A stretch of 64,000 nt of DNA from Enoplolaimus lenunculus. Taxonomy: Eukaryota; Nematoda; Enoplea; Enoplida; Thoracostomopsidae. Both the position numbers and the translations under genes were made by a program. The stretch spans positions 248,001 through 312,000 of the forward strand of contig JASANG010000864.1 in the NCBI GenBank assembly GCA_030248215.1. Direction: 5' to 3'. The notes below the pieces were generated by a model, which was not told the DNA's origin, did not search any database, and saw only the letters and a program-made list of their open reading frames with translations. This document shows positions 47,501 through 59,500 of this stretch, in pieces (positions within the stretch are counted from its first letter, which is position 1; each line of letters begins with the position of its first letter).

Positions 47501-50500
47501 AATTTCCATTTAGTTCCTGCTATCCTGGAGCATGAAGAAATCCGTGGGCCCGGTACAAAACCTGCTCCTGCGCGCCGTTTCAGTTTGTTTTCAACGGCAG
47601 TTGAACCTCAGCAGCCTGTTCATGCGTTGGCGTCACTATTAGAACATGTATGTTGTTGAAATTTTTCATGATGAAGTTATATGCAACTTCTTTTAAGTGT
47701 AGATATTACTTATAATCCATCCGCGCTGTGCTGGATATGAATGTTGGTGTATATTTAACCAGGAATAAGGTTTAGACGCTAGTGTTAAATTTAGTTTATT
47801 TGGTACAGCGTATAATATTGTTGTTTTTGTTAAAAGATGTCTAAATGAAGGATTTCGGAATTGAAAGTTACAACGTCTACGTTATTTTTATAAATAGTCC
47901 GTAGCATTTTTAGTTTGTAACATCTGTACGAATACTACGAACAGATTGAAAAATTTGTTAACACTATCTATATTAATAGTGGTTTAAAATAGCCCTACCA
48001 AGGTCAATTGAATATCAAAAATACCTGAGCCGGAGCCCCGTATGTTATAATTGTGGTTTTTTCAGTTGTCTTAGTATTAACTGGTCTTCGTGAATATTTA
48101 TTTGTATCATTTCATTCAAACAAAATTCACTGTGAAACGTTGCTTTTTTGGCCTTAGAAATAGTCGAATTATGGTTTACTTTTTAACAAGAAATATACAG
48201 CAATGTAGAGTACCGGAGCCGGATGTCGATTGTTTGCCGGAGCCTGAGTTGAATATCCGGTTCTGCTCTGAGCCGTACTAAAAGTGATGATGATGATGAT
48301 AATAATATGTGTGTCATCAAAATGAGGATTAAGCTTTCGACGATTGGATTTTCACTATAGCTCACTCATTTGCATCACGTAGTCACAACGAACGGAATGG
48401 ACTGGCCAATCACGGAACAGATATTTGGTCAAGTACTGGACTGGATTTCAATACATCCAATCAATAACATTGTCGTTCGGAAGGATTTTTGCAACTGGTC
48501 AAAAGGAATGGAAATCAAGTATGCTTGAGATTGAAGGAGCATATCTGTTCGCTAAGTTTCTGAAATTACTTAAATTTTTTATTTCCAAGACAGTAATTAT
48601 TAGTTTTGAAACGGGCGAGTCTGATGTGTATAGATGTGTTTTGTGAAAATGTTGCAAGCAAATACGTTTTTTTCAGAAGACACTGTAGTGGGGAACTGTG
48701 GCGGCAGTTATAAATACCATTCGATGGAGTAGTAACTAATGGCACTGGTTGGATTAAAATTGTTAACCCGGAGTGTAACAAGCATTTTGAACATAGGTGA
48801 CTACGTTCTATAGAAATTTCGAACTTAAGAGTTTCTTGTGTCACCGATTGTAATGGTTCCCTATGGGCGTAAATTTCAAAGGGGATGAGTTGTTGAACCC
48901 AGCTGTCCCCCAGCGACAAACACCCATGTATGAATCATGTTCAGATTCAACGTAAACGCTGTAGAAGAATGGTGTCGTGAGCACAATTTCGGCAAACCGG
49001 TACTGGAGCACATTCAACCGTTACGCGAAGTGTCAAATTTACTCATTGTCAACAAAATCAAAGACTCTGAAGTAACAATACAGGGTATTTGTGAAACGGC
49101 GTCGCATTTGAAAACTAGTCAGGTGAGATGACAACATGTCATTGGTGTTGTGTGGTACAATAATTAGTGTTTAGACAATTTTATGCAAATATTGTACTGA
49201 TATTTTGTTTTAATCCTCTAATCTAATTGCCATATTATAGTGTTAGCGATGGCATTTATCGGAACGGGACTAATATAGAATATTTTGTACGCTTAAGTGT
49301 TATAATTCAAGCGGTTTTGGGCATGGAATGGCAAGGTCTTTGCACATTTGGTATACTTAAAAGTGCAAGTAAACTACGGAAAACTTGCATATTTTTGGCT
49401 CTGTTTGGTTCTTAGTTTTGTTAATTCGGGAGTCAGCATTTAAGCACCTTTCGCAATAACCTATTGTTTTCGGTTGTGCGAAAAGCAAAAGTGTCGGGCC
49501 TTGCGGTGCGTGTAGGTCGAGCTTCGTTCAAGAAGTGTGGTACCACTCTCTACGACTGCTATATTTGAGTTTTATGTTTTTCAGATCATCAAAATTCTCG
49601 CAATGTATTCGGGTGAAATGGCTGAAGAACGCATTTCGCCTCAGCTGATACGCAAAGTTGAATATCGGTTAAAAATGATGCGAAATGAAACTGACACACC
49701 GGGCGAGTCACCGTTGAGCAAGGCTGAGATCACTCCGTTGACAATTCCGTTCGTTGCAACTCAAGTAAGTCAAGCTGTCGTTGCTTTGATTTAGTTCAAC
49801 CACCGTTTAAATTGTCCTGAGCCGAGTTTGTCACGATCCAGTTGTTTTTTGAGATCTACCTTGAGGTTGCTTTTATTATGGCAAACGGGGGAAGTTTACT
49901 GTTTCGCAAGTAGTCCATTTGGAAAGTACATTTTTTGTGAGTTGCAAGCAAAGACACTGTGTGTTCTTGGTGATGGTTTTGGCCAGGTTTGATATAAATT
50001 ATTTTTAAAAATTATGCCGTATTAATGTAAAACCATTTGTTTTACGAACTAGAAAATTCACTGTTAAATAAATCACTATGTCAAAGTCTGATTATTAAAC
50101 CATCTAACGAGTGTTCTGTGTAGTGCAAGTTAATGTTGTTAGGAAAACTTACTGAAGCGAACACAATATTGTAGGCAATCAATGCAAAAACATTTAGACA
50201 GCCAAGGCAGTGTGCTTTGTGACTGGCAACTTTATTACTCTTTTAGGCAGCACTCGAAGGGATCGAAATTCCGGAAAATATGAACTTGAGGTTCTTAAAA
50301 AAGCTTTGAAAGTGTCTTTATTATCAATAGCTAGTACATTATTTTATACTTTTTCACTTAACCTGTGATAACTTGGTGCCTTTTACATTGTTATGCTTAG
50401 TGTATTTATTGGAGCTTGCAAAGTGATTTTGCTCAATATGGTGTGGTGCTTATGTTACAAATATAACTTGTTTAGGCAATTTTGGAATCGCAGCGAATTG

Positions 50501-53500
50501 TGTTGTGTATCTTTTTTCAATAGTTACGAAATTTATATTGTTGATAGGAAGCTAAATATTTGCATTTGCTGTACAATTCTTAATTAGTTTGCTCGAAAGC
50601 AAGTTATGATATCCGTTGCTTGTAACTATGTGAGCTTTATGATTTGCCTAGTCCTAACTCGTAATGGCTGTATTACGTGTTAAGTTAACTGGTTTCTTTT
50701 ATACATTTTACAGTATGTTTGATCTTAATAATTGTTGATAATGATTCTTACTGATCACATATGTAATTAGTTAAATATTTAACAAATAGTCAGTTTTCAA
50801 AGCATTTTGAAAAAACAAAATAAAATGGACAGAATTATAGCATGACAGAAGTTCGCTCTTTTGGTTACTTTAGTGTAGTGCCAAAGGGGGATTGATATTT
50901 ATTTATTTTGCCTTTCCAGAGAGTAGTTTCTTCCCTGTTATTGGTTACAGACTGTTACTGTATTGACCCGAATAAGCGGGGGGTAATAAGAGGGGTTCCC
51001 ATTTGAGTCCCGATCAATTATAGTCCGTATCCCTAATAAGAGTCCGTAAGCGGATAGAGTCCTTAAACCTTAATTAGAGTCCGTAAATGTCAATTATCTC
51101 GAATTCTAGCGCATATATGACTCCAGCTCCAAATAATTTGACCTCGAAACTTTAAAGCGTACTTAAGTTTTGAAAGTACATTCCAACGTATAACCTTGCA
51201 TTATCGCTTAAGCTATTGACACAACGCAAACAAACATTTAATTCAATGGTAGTTGCATTACCGGATATATCAGTAACGAAGGGCGGCGGAGAGTGGGTTA
51301 AAAATAAATAACAGTCCGTAACCGAATAACAAGGGGGGTACCCTCTGGAGAGGCCAAATAAATATCAGTCCCCCCTCTTATTCGGGTCAAAACAGTATTT
51401 ACTTTTTATTTCACATCCGCCTCATGCTCGTGTATTATTTATGCGGGAGATTCCGGCAAATTCGGTGGTATACTTTTTCATCGGAGTAGGCTAGATAGCC
51501 TCCCATATTCCGGGGAGGGTGGCTGCTCCGGCTCTGCACAGTTTTACTTGGACCGAAGCATTTTTGTTCTTTGTCATGCCGGTTAATCTATGTGGATTTA
51601 ATAAAGTTTATGCTTGTTGTTTGAGTGTCTGTTACATATCTGAGCAGTCTAGGCCATTCTGCTTTGGTCTCTTATGGTAATGCACTAAAGGTCTCTAATA
51701 AGAACTCAAATGCGGTTACGGTAGGGTGTAACCGGATCTGCGTTTCCGGCAAAAATCGGTGTCTGTTTCCGCTATAGAAATAACGGGAATTCTGTTGTTT
51801 TTACGTTCAGCATTATAGTTATAAATAACGTATATATATATATCGCAATTTTTGTTGCAGATATGATGGAATTAATCGAAATGGAACAGTTACGGAATTT
51901 ATCCACAATCTTAAAGAATCGGCCAATGTTACTTTTAGGGCGGTAACAGTTGGTTAAGCGTATTACTAAGCCTTAGCCAGAAATATCTGGAATGTAAGCG
52001 TACTCTTTTACAGACAAACCACAAATCGGGACGGCCCTAAAAGTAACGGGCCAAAATTTCGATGCATCAGTCATTTTTTCTTTAAAATTTTATAAAGTAC
52101 GGTGTATCTTTGCACGCCTCATGCGGGGTTCACGTTATAACTGGGGCAGCGGGGAACGTATTCTGTCCCTATTAAACTAACTGGTAACATTTTGTCTGCT
52201 TATCGATCACTATCAAATTCAAAAATTTGAATTGTGTGCTATCCTGATGGGGCATCTACTGTTCGTACTGCAGTATCGTGTCATATTCGAAATACAGCCT
52301 TTCAGTATCATATGATATGTTTGAAAATGCCTTCGAAGTTGTGATATTAGATTGCTTGTCCTGAATGTTGTATGATACTAAAGTTTGAAATTTGAATTAT
52401 ATACTTGTACTTTTAATATATTTTAAGAAAACTGTCGCCAGAAACAGAAACGTACAAGCTAATTCAGCGTTCGAAATCATTCAATGCAACATGAATAGAA
52501 CCTTTTTGCTTTTTTATTTCTGAGTACAAATTAAGTTGTCCTGCATAGTATCATATGATATTTAATAAATTTTTGAAATATCATGTGATATACCCGCTAT
52601 TTAGGTCGCAAAACTTTATATTGTCGTCGAATCAACTTGAGACAAAAGGTGTTCCGGGCTGCCCTGCTTATAACATGAACCCTGCATCAATTGTATTGGC
52701 AGGAAAATAAAAACATTATTGAAACTTTTATACTTCAATATCCTATTTTGATCACTATCCGTTTCCGTTATTTTTACTATCCGTTTACACCTTGGGTTAC
52801 GCTTACCTTAGCTATCCGTTTACGTTATTTCGATTATACTCGTTTCAGTTATATCTGCTATCCGTTTGCATCTTGAAGATGTTATTTGTTTAACTAAGCG
52901 AAACTACGAAGAATATCGCTAGCCAAATTACCGAAATTTCTGGCAAATACTCCAGCGAACCCAAGGTTGATTTTCGTCCGCAGCTGGAAGCCGTCCGTCA
53001 ATTACACCTTGTTCTTCAACCAGACACGGTCTGTGAAGTAGTGCAAACTTGTGAACCAGCAACGTGGTATCAAACGTTTTATCACGACAGCAGTCTTAAT
53101 ATCCTGATACAGTTGCATATTTAATTCAATTCTCATAAATCACACTACTTAATGTTTGGTTTTGAATTGTGACCATTGGCCAGTGCTGTATCATGGGTGT
53201 GCGTGTGGTTAATTATAGCTGCTATAATAGCTGGAATACCATGTGAGTACTCGATTAAAAACGTAGTGGTTTGACCCATTTATTGGCCTACTCATTTACT
53301 TCTTGAGATAATGCGCCATCTTTAGAATATTGGCCGGCCTACTGAAAGAATGATAGTTGGGGCTGGGGGCTTCGAGACTTCGAAACTGAGTCTTTGGTTT
53401 AGGCTTGGGATTTGCCTTATATTTAGCCTTAGCCAGTGTATGTCCAAAAACGATCGAATTTTAAGATTGTTACACACTCGAGCTTCTCATGGTCTTTCAT

Positions 53501-56500
53501 GTTCATTTCACTACAGAAATTGCTTTTTGAACAATTCTATTTTTTAAGGTCCCTCAAAATAATTTTTTGTCAAGAGTTGTTGAGTCGAATGGCGGTGTTA
53601 AATGTTACGTAGTCAAACGTCTTGTTAACGAGTTATGGTTGAATAACTGATTTGGCGCCTTCCCAGAGTGGTTTGAAGAGGTCGTAAGAAGTTCAAATAC
53701 GCCAGAATTTTCAAAATTTGACTATTTTTGAGCAAACGCCGACTGGCAAGCACATTAACGCAAAATAGCTAATTTTGCTTCCATTTGTAAATAGTGTGTT
53801 TTACAACGCAGACCAGAAAAAATTTCGTTGCCGAATTTGGTGTCTTCAAGCTTGGTATGATGGGAATATCCTCTCAGTAATGAAGTTTAATGTTGAAGTA
53901 AATAATGTGTTTTACAACGGAAAACATTCCGTTACCACATTTGGTGTCTTCAAGCTTGGTATGATGGGAATATCCTCTCAGTAATGAAGTTTAATGTTGA
54001 AACAATTTGTGATACAATAAAATTTTGTTTACCATTTCAGTTTGTTTACTGCGTTCGTATGTTTATAAAATGTTCACAGTTGATTGCGAACTTATTGGCT
54101 GTGGTTCGGTTTGAACGATTGCTGTTTTGTTTATGACGAAGACTTAAATATTTAATTCTTGAAGGCTGATTTTGGCCAAAATTGAACTCGTAAAATTTTC
54201 ATCTTTTCTCATCGGCTATTTTGTAATTATGGAATAAATAAGTGTAATATAACGTTTTGAAGCGAATGTGTCGAAGGTTCAGACAGAGTGGCTTAATGGG
54301 GGCTTGTTGTGAAACAAACCACGAGTTGTAGACGATACTAAATATGTATGTATTTAGCTTTTTGTGTAGGGTTTCTCTCGGTGGTTTGGAATTTTTCAGA
54401 GGGCCGTCCCGGTTTCTGGTCGGTCTGTAAAAGTGCAGGCTTACATTCTAGACTACATTTTTTGCTTAGACTTAGGCTTAGGAATACGCTTAATCTACTG
54501 TTACGGCCGCAAAAGTAACGTTGACCGATTTTGGTATAATTCAGCGTTTGAATTAGATTAAGCTTGTGCGGGAAAATATACAGCACTGGAGCAACAGGTT
54601 GGTGTAATGTTATGAGTTAGATATGGACATGAAGTTGCACGCTTTAGGCAGAGGTGGATTCAAAAATTTTTAACGGGGAGGGGCGGACTCGCAAATGTTA
54701 TGAAATGCAAAAATTGTAAGGTAGGAAGGAACCTTACCATTTTATCACAAAAAATCTGCGGGGAAAATGTGTTTTTACAAAAAAGTTTCTGAGGGGAAAA
54801 ATTGTAAGGTAGGACCTTACCATTTAAACACAAAAAAATTTCTGGCGGGAGGCGTACGCCCCCCCCCCTCTCCGCAGCTCTCTGAATCTGATGGTGGCAT
54901 TAGGTTCAGAAAATAACAATTGTTTAGTAATGTATAAAATGATCAGAATTTGATGCAGGGGATCCGTATCTATCCCGGTACTTTCCGCTTGGGTATGGCC
55001 TGCCTTATGATATGCACATAAATTTTGATTTGATTGCACATATTTTTATCGTTCGGCCAACATTTATCTCAAAACATTTTCACAGAACTTCGTGACAGCT
55101 TCGGTGCCGAGTTATCATCAGTTGTTTTAGCATACAACCGAAGGTTGATCTTTATTTTATAAATTCTGCACGCCACTTATTTAGCTCTGAACGGAGCTGT
55201 GTTTATTCTGGTACTAGGCGGAGACATTTTGTTAAATTTCTAGGAGGAGTCCAGATTCCGTACCTCCGCCCTGGTACTCTCTAAAAACTTAAACTTAAAT
55301 TATAGCTTAACTGAACTTGAATATTAGTTTAAGTAAAACTCAAATAGCTAGACGGACTTACTAAAGTAGCATTTTAAGTTTTACTTAAACTAACATATTT
55401 TTAAGCTCAACACGAGTTTAAGTAAACTTATTTTGGGTTAAAGAAACAAAATTATCGCAGAAATTATGTGTATCTAAGAGTTCATTAAGCTTAGCTTAAA
55501 CTAAAAATACTTAAAATACATTTTAAAAAATTTCGCGTTCAGCGCTACTGCAATGTTAACTGCATTGCAAATTTAACCGTTTACCTACAAGGTCTAAAGA
55601 TCAAACCGCTCCTCCGGACCGTTGAGAACTTTACTTTGTATTGAGTTGAGATTCAATTCAAATAGACTGAGCACCTTCGAGCTCGCTACGCTCTCGAGGT
55701 TTCATTATCCTTCCTACCATTGGTTTTTGCCTCCACGTTTCTTAGACATGGTTTTTTAGATGTTTCGAAAATTGACGCTCAAAAACTTTAAATTTGTATT
55801 GAGATTCAATATTATTGCGTTTGACCTCTCGCTCGCTTTGCTTGCAATATCTTTCTGTATGGTCAAAAATTAGTCTATAGCAACCGTCGTTAAATTTACA
55901 GAAATTTATATTTTGCCGGATTTTGAGCTATATTAATAAGATTTTGACATCATCAGGGGGTCTCGTTTGCTGGGTTTCGGGACCTCAGGTACTCCAGCGG
56001 CGGCCCTGATTTGATTAAAATTTTAGTTAGCTGCCACTTGTGATTTATTCGCTTATTTTAGTTTTTAAGATATAATTGAAAAAGTTCAACTTTTATTTGA
56101 TAATATCGTACCACAAGGCAATTGCAACGCTATAAAATGTGAAATTTTCAACTCTGGTTTCATAATACGATATCGTGCATTATTGGTCAATATTATTTAT
56201 ATAACCATTTGTTTCATTTGTCACTCATACGCATTAAGACTGCCCTGTCAGAAACCTATGGGGTTATTGCCTGAAACACCGCTTTATATCGTCAGAGTCG
56301 TGTACAGGGGGATAATATGGGATAACTTCCATCAATCCCCAAATTACTGGAGAGACGAGAATAAGTTGTTCTACCAGTTTTCAAAATAACCTGCTGGATG
56401 CCAGAGTAGAGTCGAAAAATTTGTTCGTTTGCTCACAATAATACTACTTGTATATATGAGGTACCATCCTACTGAAAAGGAATTTTGGCTACGCCCCCCC

Positions 56501-59500
56501 CCCTGGCAGGGGCCGCTAAATAATTTTTGCAGCTTAACTCTCGTCGTTTAAGCTTTCACCGCGATGACGTTTTTGTATAAGAAGCCAGAGTTTTTGCGTT
56601 TATCGGTATGTGTGCAACGGGGGTATCGGATGAAACATTAAATCTGTGTATTTCAACCATTTTGTGGTTCTTATTGGCATTTTGTCAGTCAAACCAATCT
56701 TTTGCAGTTTGTGATGGAATGTTTTTTTAACTTAAGATTGAACATTGGCGATGTCTTTGCACAACGGCAGTGTCAGCTCAGGAGCAGACATGGTGAACAT
56801 CATATTTTTTGTGTCAATTTTAAATCCTAAAATCAGACTGCAACTGGAGTTCCGGTTCCGGCATTTTTCACCTTTCGGTTCGGGATATTTTTTCTTCGAT
56901 TTCGGTTGTGGTTCCGGTAAATTGTAAGTCCTGTTGCAACCTGCCTAAAATGTCTTGTTCTTCCAGCATTTTTTGTCAATTTCGGTTCAGGTTCCGGTAA
57001 AGTATATTTCCGGTTGCACCTTGCCGAAAATGCATTGTTCTGGAATTGTATTCAAGCTATTCATATCGCGTATTAACTTTTTTATCATGTCAACATGAAA
57101 GCGTAATGCCAAAATGCTAAGTTTACAAGCGGTCAAGTATCCGAAATAGAATTTGTTTGCTTGTTGCGGTGCAAAAAATCAGTGGAAGTGACGCGGATCA
57201 AAATAATACTGAGTCCCTTTGCTTTTGGTATATTTTACAGCCAGAAGGCATACTTATAATACGTATGTGTACTTAATATTTTTACTTTAAATGTTTTCGA
57301 TCGTTCTAAATACTTCATATCTCAAAGTTCAACTGATCTAAAATCAGTGATTAAGTCTTAACGGATGCTTTATTTCGTAATTTTAATCGCCGTCGATTCA
57401 GTTCACCAAGCGTCTCCATATCTGATCCATGTAAAGACCAGGGTCGGAACGTTTTTCAGCATGACTGCAGTATTGTCAGCGAAAGCTTTTGACTATTTTC
57501 TTGCTTAGGCTTAGGTATAAGCTCATTCTTACGTTTAGGGTTTAGGCTTAGGTATAAGCTTATTCTTAAGTTTAGGGTTAAGCTAGGGTTTAGGAGTACG
57601 CTTATACTGCTGTTATAGCCCTGTTTTGCATAGCGTTTATTCCTAATGCTTCTAGGACTCGTCACAACATTTTTCGCTAAAATAAATTTTCCACCCCCGT
57701 TATATCTTTTCATATTTGATTCGGCACAAGCTATTGTAACTGGGGGGTGGTAAGTGCTTTGATATAATAGCATTAGATCGAGGTCTTTAATGGTTGCGGT
57801 GCCACTTTGTACCAGCAATTGCAGCAGTGCTTAACGTATATATACGTTATGTAAAGTATCATTCAAATAATGTGAAGCATAAATATTTACGTTAGCAAAC
57901 ACCAGATTTTTAAAATTTTTTGCTTATTTTTTGGTTTTAAAATTGGTGACAACAATTTAAACGTCTGGCTTAATCATACGGCATTGACTGATTCAATGGT
58001 GTTCCCTACACCATGATTGATCTATGTGAACACTGGCGGATCCAAGGGATTTTGTATTTAAGGTTTAGCACTAAAATGGCGTTAAACTTCTGGCTCGTTT
58101 GGCTCTAGAGAGGTTTTCTCCATTATTATATCTTGCGCAACCCCCTTTGCTAGAAGTTTCTGAACCTACCGCTGTATGTGAAGTATGATTTTTAGCTTGT
58201 AAATAGCAGCATATTTTAGAATTCAGGCGACGGTGTGAACCGTAACGGTTTATGATTAGTTGTGCCAAATTGGGTTTCGAATACAATGTGTTTTAAGTAG
58301 GGACGTGCCGATTTATCGGCATCGGTAATAATCGTCGTTTTTCGTAAGTATCGGTATCGGCACTGCAAAAAAATTGCCATTCTTTGCCGATACTTTTTGC
58401 ACATAACAGTCAGTTGGAATGCTATCAGTTTCATTTCTGGGTGCATATGTGTCTGGTCAGGAAAACTGTTATCTATTTTGCGTTTGTGTTTGAAAGAGTT
58501 AATTGAAATGAATCGTTCTTATAAAACTTTAATCGTTTATGATGTTTAGGGTTTAAGTCTTCATATAATGATGTAATGTAGTATCCTATCTGTCTACTAA
58601 GCATGGTGTACTAAACTTTGAATTGGCATCGACAAAATGTCTAAATAAGAATCGGTATCGGGAAAAATTTTGGTATCGGTACATCTCTCATTTTAAGTAG
58701 TTCGCATACTTAACGTGTCGAATACAAAGTGGTATCTACGAAAGAAGGAAAGGGAATTAGCGGAGGGTCTGGTAACCCACTTACATAAGTTTTCATATCG
58801 GGTACATTTTTTTATCTGAAACCACTGGGTGTGATAATGGGATCACCGCCTCCCTACTGGCCGAAAACTCTTTGGACAGTTTACCAGAATTAAATGTTGA
58901 AAAGTTTCTTGCCTTTGTAGAAATCTTCTCACCGCGTGTGCTAACGGTACATATTTACTTCTTAGCCAGGGTTTTAACAGTAACAGGAAGTGCGTTTCAC
59001 GGAAAGCAACAGCAGGAATTAATTTGTCAATGGAACCGGGATTGGAATAGGAATTGTAGATATTTTGCACCACCGAATTACTTCTAATTGGCTGTAACGG
59101 AAAATAAAATATGATGTTCATCGATAGCTGTACGTTTTCGTTAGCAATTCCAGGTCAATGTATAGAACAGGGCCGGAATAGTAGTAGAAGCATATTCCTA
59201 AGCCTAAGCTTAAGAATGAGATTATACCTAAGCCTAAGCAAAAAAATAGTCTAAAGCTTAAGCTTAGTGTATTGCATTCCCGCCGGATAACTTCCGGCCC
59301 TGTTCTATACATGGGCCCAATTCCGGTAGAACCCTGCCACGCACACACTAGTGTTAATTTGAAAGAAGGCAAAAGTTTCCTCATACTACTGTTCAGTTTC
59401 CTAAGCCTAAAACTTCAGCTCATTGTAATAATCCAGTCACTATGTGTGCAGGGAGGACTCTTTGTTGGCCAAGTCAAGTAAACAACCAGGTGTCGTACTC

